From contig NZ_VFIL01000001.1 in NCBI RefSeq assembly GCF_007858285.1, positions 620,001 through 684,000 on the forward strand: DNA of 64,000 nt. Direction: 5' to 3'. Source of the stretch: Pseudomonas brenneri. GTDB lineage: Bacteria > Pseudomonadota > Gammaproteobacteria > Pseudomonadales > Pseudomonadaceae. Under the pieces are notes generated by a model. The model had not been told where the DNA came from. It did not search any database and saw nothing but the letters and a program-made list of their open reading frames with translations. Below are positions 7,399 to 15,709 of this stretch, piece by piece (position 1 is the stretch's first letter; every line of letters starts with the position of its first letter). A program made the position numbers and the translations under genes.

Positions 7399-9528
7399 TT
7401 GAAGTTGATCTCAAGGCCTCTGCCTCAACTCTCCTCCAGCTCGTTTAAAACCGTCAGTGCCCTGACCTTGATCCTCGCCTCCCAATGGGCCCACGCCGAG
7501 GAATCGCGCCTGCAGACCGTGACGGTGCAGGCGAGCAAGGTCACCGCCAGCGAAGATGCCCAGCTCAAACTCGACGAGGTGGCCGGCGGCGTCAGCCTGG
7601 TCAAGGCCGCCGATGTCGAACGCGGCCGCTCGGCGACCCTGGAAGACACTCTCGCCTATCAGCCCGGGGTGTACGCGCAGTCGGCGGGCGGCAACGATGC
7701 CATCAAGATTTCCATTCGCGGCTCCGGGGCCAATACCTCGCCTGGGTATTTTCGCGAAGGCACCAAGTTCCTGTTCGATGGCCTGGCCCTGACCGGTTCC
7801 GGTGGCACGCCCTATGAGCTGCTGGAAACCCAGGGCCTGGACTACACCGAAGTGCTGCGCGGGGCCAATGCCTTCCAGTACGGCGCGCTGTCGTTGGGTG
7901 GCGCGATCAATATGGTGACCCACTCTGGCCTGACTGCACCGGGCAATCACGCGCGCTTCGAGGCCGGCAGCTTTGGCTGGCGCAAGCAGCAACTGAGCAC
8001 CGGCGGCGTGGTGGACAACGGTGACTACTACGTCAGCCTGAGCAACTCCGAACGCGACGGTTACCAGGACTGGACCTTCACCAAAGCCAAGGGCGTGGTG
8101 ACCAACTTCGGCTACCGTTTCAACCCCAAGCTGGAAACCCGGCTGTTCGTGCGCTACCGCGAGGAATACCACGAAAGCTCCGGCACCCTGACCAAGGCCC
8201 AGCTCAAGCACAACTCGTCGCAAACCAACCCGGTGGCCCTGGCCAGCCGCGATGATTCGACCAAGCGCGGATCGACCTGGGTCGGCAGCAAGACCACCTA
8301 CACCTTCGACGATGACGCCACCCTGGATTTTGGCCTGGTCTACCACAACTACCCTCAGGTGCTGTACCGCAAGAGCACGGTCAACCCCAACTACTGGGAC
8401 TGGCGCGACCTGAACCTGTCGCTGACCTACAACCGCAGCGACCAGATCCAGGGCCATACCAGCAACACATCCCTGAGCCTGACCAGCACCCAGCACCTAC
8501 AGGCCGGGGTCAAGACCTACAACGGCAACCCCGCCTCCAGCACCTACGGCGCCCTGCAGAAACAGGCGCGCTACACCGGCTCGTTCGACCGCGTGTTTGC
8601 CGCCGGCAATGACCTGCAACTGACCGATCGCCTGTGGCTGTCCACCGGCCTGTCGCTGAGCCAGATCAAGCGCGATATCGAAGTGCGCTACTCGGACCGC
8701 GCCAATACTTCGCCCTACCCTGACCACTACAACTACGACAGCTGGAATGTCGCGCCGCGCCTGGGCCTGCGCTATGAAATCACACCGGACTTCCAGGTAT
8801 TCGGCAACGTCAGCCGCTCCATCGACCCGCCCAGCAGTTGGTCGTCGTCGGGCTCTGGGGTGGCCAGCAACTACGCCAAGACCCTCACCGAGCAGAAGGC
8901 CAATACCGTTGAGTTTGGCGTGCGCGGCAAAGCCGGGATTTTCGACGGCAGCCTCGCGGTGTACCGCTCGTGGATCAAGGATGAACTGCTCACCGTCGAA
9001 GTGATTCCAGCCACCCGTACCACAGCGGCGGTCAACTCGACGTCCAACGCCAGCCCGACCATCCACCAGGGCATCGAAGCCGGCCTGGACACCGAGCTGT
9101 GGCAAAGCGCGCGTGGCGAAAAAATCAGCCTGCGCCAGGCCTACACCCTCAACGACTTCTACTACCGCAACGACGAGCGCTTTGGCTCCAACGAGCTGCC
9201 GGGGCTGCCCAAGCACGTGTACCAGGCCGAGCTGCAATACCGCCATCCCGACGGGTTCTATGCCGGGGTCAATGTGCGCTCGGTATCGAGTACCGCCGTG
9301 GACTACGCCAACACCCTGTATGCGCCCTCCTACACGATCTTCGGCGCCAAGCTGGGGTATGAAGCCCCGAGCAAGAAATGGCAGGTGTACCTGGACGTGA
9401 AAAACCTCACCGACCAGAACTACGTTACTGCCATCCAGCCGATCTACGACGCCCAGGGCAAAGACGTTGCCGCGCTGTATCCAGGGGACGGTTTTGGCGC
9501 CTTCACCGGTGTGGCGTTCAACTTCTAA
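7399..9528 (+). CDS. TonB-dependent outer-membrane receptor
   Basis: A 709-residue outer-membrane gated porin. A signal peptide (residues 1 to about 33, ending SQWAHAEE) is followed by a TonB-box-like LQTVTVQAS, a plug domain (TLEDTLAYQPGVYAQSAGG, then VLRGANAFQYGALSLGGAIN) and a long beta-barrel ending in an aromatic residue (FTGVAFNF). The start is a TTG at 7399 with AAGGA eight bases upstream; an ATG at 7391 reads only three codons. It is the first gene of a nine-gene same-strand run, 16 bases ahead of a peptide-type binding lipoprotein, with no siderophore genes nearby. It therefore probably imports the compound handled by the downstream ABC importer and monooxygenases rather than iron. 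Family sure; substrate inferred. Confidence 0.92.
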   Translation: MKLISRPLPQLSSSSFKTVSALTLILASQWAHAEESRLQTVTVQASKVTASEDAQLKLDEVAGGVSLVKAADVERGRSATLEDTLAYQPGVYAQSAGGNDAIKISIRGSGANTSPGYFREGTKFLFDGLALTGSGGTPYELLETQGLDYTEVLRGANAFQYGALSLGGAINMVTHSGLTAPGNHARFEAGSFGWRKQQLSTGGVVDNGDYYVSLSNSERDGYQDWTFTKAKGVVTNFGYRFNPKLETRLFVRYREEYHESSGTLTKAQLKHNSSQTNPVALASRDDSTKRGSTWVGSKTTYTFDDDATLDFGLVYHNYPQVLYRKSTVNPNYWDWRDLNLSLTYNRSDQIQGHTSNTSLSLTSTQHLQAGVKTYNGNPASSTYGALQKQARYTGSFDRVFAAGNDLQLTDRLWLSTGLSLSQIKRDIEVRYSDRANTSPYPDHYNYDSWNVAPRLGLRYEITPDFQVFGNVSRSIDPPSSWSSSGSGVASNYAKTLTEQKANTVEFGVRGKAGIFDGSLAVYRSWIKDELLTVEVIPATRTTAAVNSTSNASPTIHQGIEAGLDTELWQSARGEKISLRQAYTLNDFYYRNDERFGSNELPGLPKHVYQAELQYRHPDGFYAGVNVRSVSSTAVDYANTLYAPSYTIFGAKLGYEAPSKKWQVYLDVKNLTDQNYVTAIQPIYDAQGKDVAALYPGDGFGAFTGVAFNF

Positions 9529-9544
9529 GGTGGGAGCCTTCACG

Positions 9545-11257
9545 ATGCCGATCAATCACTGGAGCCGGTTCGGCCTGCTCCTGGGGTTGCTGCTGGTGAG
9601 CGCCTGCTCGCCGGACGCCCCACCGCCCAGCTCGGTGCAGCGGGTCGACGGGCACCTGGATGCCCAGGGCCTGCTCAGCTATGACCCCGGCGACTACCAC
9701 GAAACCCGCCAGGGCACGCCGGGCGGCACCTTGCGCATGTCGGCGGCGCTGGATACCGGCACCTTCGATGTGCATTCCAGCTACCACGGCAACGTGCAAT
9801 GGCTGGCGCGGATCGTCTACGACTGCCTGCTGTATCAGGACGAAAACGGCAAGATTTCGCCCTGGCTGGCCAAGTCCTGGGACGTGTCCGAAGACGGCAA
9901 GACCTACACCTTCCACCTGCGCGATGACGTGACCTTCAGCGACGGCGCAAAATTCAATGCCGAGGCGTTGCGGATCAACCTGGAGCATATGCGTGACCCG
10001 GCGACCAAATCACCGCTGGCCGCCGCGTATATAGCGCCTTATATCGATGGCCGGATCATCGACGAGTACACCTTCGAGGCGCACTTGCGCGAGCCCTACT
10101 CGCCGTTCCTGTATGTGTTGGCGCAGTCCTGGCTGAGCATGGTCTCGCCCAAACAGATCCGCGAAGCGCCCAAGAGCATCGCCGAGCACCCTATCGGTTC
10201 CGGGCCGTTCGTGTTGCAAAGCTATACCCGCGAACAAGGTGCGACCTTTATCAAGCGCGCCGACTATCACTGGGCACCACCGGTTACCCGGCACATCGGT
10301 CCGGCCTACCTGGACCGTATCGAGCTGAGCATCGTCCCCGAGGCCATGACCCGCTACAGCACCCTGCAATCCAAGCGTTCGGACTTCACCCTGGATGCCC
10401 CGGCGCAAAATACCGCAGCAATGCGCGCCTCGCAGAACCTGGTGGTACGCAACCGGATTCGCATGGCCAGCCCGTATCGCAGTGTCACCTTCAACACCCT
10501 GCGTTTTCCATTCGACGATGTGCGCGTGCGCAAGGCCATCGCCCAGGCCATCGACCGTGACGGCCTGGCCTGGATTGCCGGGTTCGGCGAGCTTTTAGCG
10601 AAAAGCGATTACCTGGCGGTGAACACACCGTTCTACGACCCGGCCTACCGTGATGTACTGAAATACGACGTCGACGCCGCCAACCGCCAACTGGACGAAG
10701 CCGGCTGGACCCTGCGCGATGCCCAGGGCTATCGGGTCAAGGACGGCCGACGCCTGTCGGCGCAACTGCTGGGCTTCGAAAGCCCGTCATTCCCCAGCAA
10801 CGTCGCGGTTGCCGTACAGGCGGACGTGAAGAAAGTCGGCATGCAACTGACCATTCAAATGATGCCCCTGGCCCAGCTCACCGACCGTCGTACCGCTGGC
10901 AATTATGACGCCATCGGCGGCGGCTATTGGCACACCAACACCCCCGACGGCCTGTACATCCTGTACCACAGCGACTCGCGCGCCTCGCCCACCAAAAGCG
11001 GCAACAACCTGAGCAACCTCAGCGACCCGCGCCTGGACCAACTGCTCGGCGCAGCTCGCCGCTCCCATGACCCGGTAGAACTGCAGGCCCTGTACAGCGC
11101 CGCGCAACAACGCCTGACCGAAGTGGTGCCCGCGGTACCGGACTTCGAAAGCCAGGTGCTGATCGCCTATCGCACGGCGGTCAAGGGGCTGATCTTCGAC
11201 GCCGTGCACAACACCCCATTCTTTACCAGCGTGTGGCTGGATCAGGAGGCTCCATGA
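9545..11257 (+). CDS. ABC transporter substrate-binding lipoprotein (SBP family 5)
   Basis: A 570-residue periplasmic binding protein of the peptide/nickel/opine type. A lipoprotein signal with lipobox LLLVSAC places the lipidated Cys at residue 21. The extracytoplasmic-solute-binding family 5 signature region follows (PWLAKSWDVSEDGKTYTFHL, then DGAKFNAEAL). The start at 9545 has a strong AAGGTGGGAG ahead of it. Its stop overlaps the start of the first permease (ATGA). In this operon it should capture the TonB-imported compound and hand it to the two permeases and the fused ATPase encoded downstream. Family members bind peptides, glutathione, nickel or small sulfonates and similar compounds; the true ligand cannot be read here. 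Confidence 0.92.
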   Translation: MPINHWSRFGLLLGLLLVSACSPDAPPPSSVQRVDGHLDAQGLLSYDPGDYHETRQGTPGGTLRMSAALDTGTFDVHSSYHGNVQWLARIVYDCLLYQDENGKISPWLAKSWDVSEDGKTYTFHLRDDVTFSDGAKFNAEALRINLEHMRDPATKSPLAAAYIAPYIDGRIIDEYTFEAHLREPYSPFLYVLAQSWLSMVSPKQIREAPKSIAEHPIGSGPFVLQSYTREQGATFIKRADYHWAPPVTRHIGPAYLDRIELSIVPEAMTRYSTLQSKRSDFTLDAPAQNTAAMRASQNLVVRNRIRMASPYRSVTFNTLRFPFDDVRVRKAIAQAIDRDGLAWIAGFGELLAKSDYLAVNTPFYDPAYRDVLKYDVDAANRQLDEAGWTLRDAQGYRVKDGRRLSAQLLGFESPSFPSNVAVAVQADVKKVGMQLTIQMMPLAQLTDRRTAGNYDAIGGGYWHTNTPDGLYILYHSDSRASPTKSGNNLSNLSDPRLDQLLGAARRSHDPVELQALYSAAQQRLTEVVPAVPDFESQVLIAYRTAVKGLIFDAVHNTPFFTSVWLDQEAP

Positions 11258-12177
11258 AACAGCTTGCCGCTCGACTACTGGCCGGGGTAGGCGTGCTGTG
11301 GGGCGCGGCCACCCTGACCTTCGTCGCCATCCATTTCAGTGCTGGCGACCCGGTGCTGGCGATTCTCGGCGGGCCGGACGCCATCCCCACCCCGCAGCAA
11401 CTGGCTCAGGTTCGCGAGGAATACGGCTTTGACCAGCCGCTGTGGGTGCAATACGGGCGCTACGTGGGTCGGATTGCCCACGGCGATTTTGGCGAGTCGT
11501 ACCGCCTGCGCATTCCCGTCACCGAGGCGATCGGCAAGCAGATCGGCGCCACCTTGCAACTGGCCCTGAGCGCTGCACTGTTGGCCATCGGCCTGGCGCT
11601 GGCCAGCGCGGTGCTCACCGCCAAGCGCAACCCCTGGGTACGCCGCGTGGCTTCGGCCAGCGAGCTGGTGCTGTCGTCATCGCCGTCGTTCGTGCTGGGG
11701 ATTTTGCTGTTGCTGGTGTTTTCCTTCCAGTGGCCGGTGTTGCCGCCGGCCGGCTCCAACGGCTGGCAAACCCTGATCCTGCCGACCATCGCCCTGGCGT
11801 TGCCGATTGCCGGGATGCTCAGCCAGGTGCTGCGCCAAGAGCTGGAAGACATCCTCGAACAACCCTTTATCGCCATGGCCCGCGCGCGCGGCCTGTCGCA
11901 GACCGCCGTGCGCCTGCGCCATGCCTTGCGCCATGCCTTGGTGCCGCTGGTGACCCTGTCCGGGTTCATCTTCGCCAGCCTGCTGGGAGGTGCGGTGGTC
12001 ACGGAAATGTTGTTCGCCCGCCAGGGGATCGGGCGAATGATGCTCGATGCGGCCGTGGCCAAGGATGCGCCGGTGGTGCTGGGGATCACCTTGTTGGCGG
12101 CGCTGGTTTATGTGGGGGTGAACCTGTTGGTGGATGTGCTGAACGGGTTGATTGATCCACGGGTTAAACCGCGATGA
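11254..12177 (+). CDS. ABC transporter permease, DppB type
   Basis: A 307-residue inner-membrane permease of the peptide/nickel importer class with about six transmembrane helices. The DppB hallmarks are the N-terminal helix with RLLAGVGVLWGAATLTF, the proline-rich periplasmic loop (GGPDAIPTPQQLAQ) and the cytoplasmic EAA-type loop (ARARGLSQTAVRLRHALRHA). Its ATG overlaps the binding-protein stop by four bases. Its partner DppC-type permease is not adjacent: two monooxygenase genes (12277-14861) are inserted between them, an unusual interleaving that argues for co-transcription and a single shared function. Confidence 0.93.
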   Translation: MKQLAARLLAGVGVLWGAATLTFVAIHFSAGDPVLAILGGPDAIPTPQQLAQVREEYGFDQPLWVQYGRYVGRIAHGDFGESYRLRIPVTEAIGKQIGATLQLALSAALLAIGLALASAVLTAKRNPWVRRVASASELVLSSSPSFVLGILLLLVFSFQWPVLPPAGSNGWQTLILPTIALALPIAGMLSQVLRQELEDILEQPFIAMARARGLSQTAVRLRHALRHALVPLVTLSGFIFASLLGGAVVTEMLFARQGIGRMMLDAAVAKDAPVVLGITLLAALVYVGVNLLVDVLNGLIDPRVKPR

Positions 12178-12202
12178 CGGCTGGTTCACACCATCTGCTT
12201 TA

Positions 12203-12226
12203 TGTGGGAGCGGGCCCGCTCCCACA
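12203..12226. repeat. 24-bp perfect REP-type palindrome
   Basis: TGTGGGAGCGGG followed by its exact reverse complement CCCGCTCCCACA with no spacer. It is a minimal member of the REP family seen elsewhere in the window and lies inside the operon, between the first permease and the first DszC-like gene. It could act as a transcript-stability or attenuation hairpin. Confidence 0.9.
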
Positions 12227-12276
12227 GTGGATCATCGTCAGCTTTGAATGACTCAATTTCAGATTAGGAACCGAAC

Positions 12277-13518
12277 ATGAGCGACACCCAACTGCACGAA
12301 CGTTTCGCCCCGGTTTTCCAGCGCATTGCCCAAGGCGCGGTGCAACGTGAGCAGGAGCGTACCCTGGCATTCGACGCCGTCGCCTGGTTGAAAGACGCCG
12401 GCTTCGGTGCCTTGCGCGTACCGCGCAGCCAGGGCGGACTGGGCGCGACCCTGCCTGAGCTGTTCGCCTTGCTGATCGAGCTGGGCAGTGCCGATTCGAA
12501 CCTGCCACAGATCGTGCGCGCGCATTTCGGCTTTGTCGAAGGCCGGCTGGTGAGTCAGGACAGTGACTCCCAGGCGGACTGGTTTCCCAAGGTCGTCGCC
12601 GGGCAATTGTGGGGCGCAGCCATGGCCGAGCGCAGTGACACCACCACCAACTCGGTGACGCTCAAGCCCACCGCCGATGGTTGGCAACTGGACGGCCAGA
12701 AGTATTACTGCACCGGCACCTTGTATGCCGACTGGGTCGCCGTGGCTGCCGCCGACGGTGCCGACTTTATCAGCGTGGTGGTGCCCACCGATGCGCCCGG
12801 CGTGACTCGCGTGGATGACTGGGATGGTTTTGGCCAGCGCCTGAGCGGCAGCGGCACCACGCGCTTCGACCGGGTAGCCGTGCCCGAACATCAGGTACTG
12901 CGGCGCTTCAAGCCCGGCGAATTGCGGGCCGAGTCATATATCTCGGCGTTCTACCAGTTGTTCCACCTCGCGACCCTGGCCGGGATCGCCCGGGCCGCGC
13001 TGCGCGATGCCGTGGAGTTTGTCCAGGGCCGCACCCGCGCGTTCGGTATTCCCGGGCAATCCAGCCCGCGCCTGGACCCGCTGGTGCAACGGGTGATCGG
13101 CAAGCTGTCGAGCCTGTCCTATGCCGCCGACAGCCTGGTACAGGCCACCGCGCAGGTGCTGCAAACCACCCATGAGGCTGTGCTCGACGGCTCCATCAGC
13201 GAAGCGCAATACGTCGACGCGGATGTGCGCACTTATCAGGCACAGCAAGTGATCCTGCCGCTGGTGTTGGAAGCCACCAGCCTGCTGTTCGAAGTCGGCG
13301 GTGCCTCGGCCACCAGCCAGGTACGGCGCCTTGACCGGCATTGGCGCAATGCCCGCACCCTGGCCTCGCACAACCCGGCGATCTACCGCGAACGGGCCCT
13401 TGGCGATTTCTACCTCAACGATGTCAGCCCCGCTGCCGCCTGGCGTGCCGCCCAGGAACAGGCGGTGGCTGACCACCCCGAGCATGCCAGCGCCCGCGAT
13501 GAAGCCAGCGCCGTCTAA
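12277..13518 (+). CDS. acyl-CoA dehydrogenase-fold flavin monooxygenase (SfnB/DszC family), copy 1
   Basis: A 413-residue flavoprotein with the acyl-CoA dehydrogenase fold but of the SfnB/DszC type, whose studied members use reduced flavin and O2 to oxygenate sulfur or nitrogen compounds. Recognisable segments are an N-terminal helical domain, the mid-domain YYCTGTLYADWVAV, the GSGTTRF loop and the C-terminal RLDRHWRNARTLASHNP. SD AGGAA precedes the ATG. It is followed 14 bases later by a DszA/NtaA-type monooxygenase, and a clear paralogue sits at 17355 in the same operon. The genes between and around encode a matching ABC importer, so a desulfurising or related oxygenase role is likely. No flavin reductase gene is present in the cluster. 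Confidence 0.88.
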   Translation: MSDTQLHERFAPVFQRIAQGAVQREQERTLAFDAVAWLKDAGFGALRVPRSQGGLGATLPELFALLIELGSADSNLPQIVRAHFGFVEGRLVSQDSDSQADWFPKVVAGQLWGAAMAERSDTTTNSVTLKPTADGWQLDGQKYYCTGTLYADWVAVAAADGADFISVVVPTDAPGVTRVDDWDGFGQRLSGSGTTRFDRVAVPEHQVLRRFKPGELRAESYISAFYQLFHLATLAGIARAALRDAVEFVQGRTRAFGIPGQSSPRLDPLVQRVIGKLSSLSYAADSLVQATAQVLQTTHEAVLDGSISEAQYVDADVRTYQAQQVILPLVLEATSLLFEVGGASATSQVRRLDRHWRNARTLASHNPAIYRERALGDFYLNDVSPAAAWRAAQEQAVADHPEHASARDEASAV

Positions 13519-13532
13519 CCCAAGGAACTTGC

Positions 13533-14861
13533 ATGAAAGCGCAAATGAGCATTGGCATGAACATCCTCGGTTTCGGCGCGCACGCGGCGGCCTGGCGGGT
13601 CGGCGAAGTGCCGGCGGATGCCTATCTGGATGTGGAGTACTACCGCAATATCGCGCGCATTTCCGAGCGCGGCACCCTCGACGCGATCTTCCTCGCCGAC
13701 GGCCCAGCCCTGGCGGGTGATGTGGCCACGCAGCCGGTGGGCCGCCTGGAGCCAACCATCCTGTTGACTGCCGTGGCCCTCGCCACGCAACACATCGGCG
13801 TGATCGCCACCGCCTCCAGCACCTATAACGACCCCTACAACCTGGCCCGGCGCTTTGCCTCCCTGGACCACATCAGTGCGGGCCGCGCGGCCTGGAATGT
13901 GGTGACCAACGCCACCGACGCCGCCGCGCAGAATTTCGGCCTGGCCAACCAGTTGCAACACGGGGAGCGCTATGCCCGCGCCGAAGAGTTTATCGATATC
14001 GCCTTCAAGCTCTGGGATAGCTGGGAAGACGACGCGATCATCGGCGATGCCAGCAACGGGCACTACGCACACCCTGGCAAGATCCATACCCAGGACTTTG
14101 TCGGCCAGCACTTTTCCATCAAGGGCCCGCTAAACCTGCCCCGCTCGCCCCAGGGTCGCCCGGTGCTGGTGCAGGCCGGCTCGTCGGAGGGCGGCAAGGC
14201 CCTGGGCTCGCGGTATGCCGATGCGATTTTCACCACCCAGACCAGCCTGGAAGATGGCCAGCACTTCTACCGCGACATGAAGCAACGCGCTCGGCAATGG
14301 GGGCGCAACCCCGAGCACCTGAAAATCATGCCGGGCCTGTCCACGGTGATCGGCAGCAGCGAGGCCGAAGCCCATGCGCGCTTTGATCAACTCAATGCCT
14401 ACCACGGCGAACATGGCCTGATCCAGCAAGTGGCCGCGCGGATCGGCATCCCGGCCGAGGAGCTGGCGCTGGATGCGCCGCTGCCGTGGGCGCGGATCGG
14501 TGAAGTGGGCACTTATGAGAAAGGCTCCCAAGGGTTTCTCGAAGCCCAGCTCAACCTGGCCCGCCGCGAAGGCTTGACGGTGCGCGAACTGTCACGGCGC
14601 ATCCTGGTCGGCCATCGGTTGCTGGTGGGCACCCCGGAACAAGTGGCTGACAGCCTGGAGCACTGGTTCCTTGCGGGCGCGGCCGATGGCTTCAACATCA
14701 TGCCGGACATGTTTCCTTCAGGGGTCGAGGTGTTTGTCGATGAGGTGGTGCCGCTGCTGCGCAAGCGCGGGGTGTTCCGCCATGAGTACAGCGGTAGCAC
14801 GTTGCGTGAGCACCTGGGGTTGCCGTATCCGCAGAGTCAGTATGCGAGGAGCCTGGCATGA
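13533..14861 (+). CDS. LLM-class flavin-dependent monooxygenase (NtaA/SnaA/DszA family)
   Basis: A 442-residue luciferase-like (bacterial luciferase TIM-barrel) monooxygenase of the NtaA/SnaA/DszA/SoxA subgroup, which uses FMNH2 from a separate reductase to cleave C-N or C-S bonds. Family landmarks are the N-terminal AWRVGEVPADAYLDVEYY, RGTLDAIFLADG, the AAWNVVTNATDAAAQNFG segment and VQAGSSEGGKAL. Start at 13533 follows AAGGAACTTGC; a second Met (MSIGMN) five codons in is a less likely start. It lies directly after the SfnB/DszC-like enzyme, the same enzyme pairing that occurs in dibenzothiophene-sulfone type and related desulfurisation routes. Its 3' end overlaps the second permease by four bases. 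Confidence 0.9.
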   Translation: MKAQMSIGMNILGFGAHAAAWRVGEVPADAYLDVEYYRNIARISERGTLDAIFLADGPALAGDVATQPVGRLEPTILLTAVALATQHIGVIATASSTYNDPYNLARRFASLDHISAGRAAWNVVTNATDAAAQNFGLANQLQHGERYARAEEFIDIAFKLWDSWEDDAIIGDASNGHYAHPGKIHTQDFVGQHFSIKGPLNLPRSPQGRPVLVQAGSSEGGKALGSRYADAIFTTQTSLEDGQHFYRDMKQRARQWGRNPEHLKIMPGLSTVIGSSEAEAHARFDQLNAYHGEHGLIQQVAARIGIPAEELALDAPLPWARIGEVGTYEKGSQGFLEAQLNLARREGLTVRELSRRILVGHRLLVGTPEQVADSLEHWFLAGAADGFNIMPDMFPSGVEVFVDEVVPLLRKRGVFRHEYSGSTLREHLGLPYPQSQYARSLA

Positions 14862-15709
14862 GCACCTATGCAATTCCCTGGCGCTTTACCCTGGCCTTGC
14901 CGAACACCTTTCGTCCCGGCCTGTCACTGGCCTGGCTGTTTGTGATCGGCTTGTCGATCGCGGCGCTCGTGCCGCACTGGCTGACCGGTATCGACCCACT
15001 GGCCGCCGCCGCCCGCAACGCCTACCTGCCGCCCAGCAGCAGCCACTGGCTGGGCACCGATGAAAACGGTCGCGATGTACTCGCCCGCCTGATCCACGGG
15101 GTGCGCCCTTCACTGTTGATGGGCCTGGTGTCCACGGCCATCGGTCTGGGCGCCGGGATCATCCTCGGCTTGGCGGCAGGCCTTGGCCCGCGCTTGGTGG
15201 ATGGCGCGATCATGCGCTTGATCGATGTATTGCTGGCGTTTCCCGACTTGCTGCTGGCCCTGGTGATCATCACGTTCTGGGGCCAGGGCCTGTGGATCAC
15301 GCTGATCGCGGTGGGCGTGGCGAGCATCCCGCGCTTTGCGCGGATGGTGCGTGCGCAGACCCTGGTGGTGCGTGACGCCCCCTACGTCGAAGCCGCCACC
15401 ACCCTCGGCCGGCATCGTGCAGCCGTGGTGTTTAGGCATGTGCTGCCCAATGCGGTCAAGCCGATCCTGATCCTCGCCACCATCGGTATCGGTCACAACA
15501 TCATCACCGGCGCGGCCTTGAGCTTCCTCGGCTTTGGCGCTTCGCCGCCCGCGCCGGAATGGGGCTCGATGCTCGCCATGGGCCGCAACTACCTGGCCAA
15601 CGCCTGGTGGCTGGTGGCCTGGCCGAGCGTGGCAATCATCCTGACGGTGGTGTCGATCACCGCCATTGGCCGTGACTGGCTGGCACGCAGCGAGGGTAAA
15701 TCCCGATGA
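14858..15709 (+). CDS. ABC transporter permease, DppC type
   Basis: A 283-residue inner-membrane permease, the DppC partner of the permease at 11254. Features of the family are the periplasmic HWLGTDENGRDVLARLIHG motif near residue 65, the cytoplasmic loop with VRDAPYVEAATTLGRHRAAV, and the C-terminal FLGFGASPPAPEWGSML. About six transmembrane helices are apparent. It overlaps the monooxygenase before it and the ATPase after it by four bases each (ATGA), so all three are translationally coupled. Confidence 0.93.
   Translation: MSTYAIPWRFTLALPNTFRPGLSLAWLFVIGLSIAALVPHWLTGIDPLAAAARNAYLPPSSSHWLGTDENGRDVLARLIHGVRPSLLMGLVSTAIGLGAGIILGLAAGLGPRLVDGAIMRLIDVLLAFPDLLLALVIITFWGQGLWITLIAVGVASIPRFARMVRAQTLVVRDAPYVEAATTLGRHRAAVVFRHVLPNAVKPILILATIGIGHNIITGAALSFLGFGASPPAPEWGSMLAMGRNYLANAWWLVAWPSVAIILTVVSITAIGRDWLARSEGKSR

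Noticed and set aside
8497..9555. Long minus-strand open frame opposite the TonB receptor gene
   Set aside because: It mirrors the coding strand of a clear receptor in high-GC DNA, has low-complexity Val/Gly/Ala-rich translation and no ribosome site or family motif.
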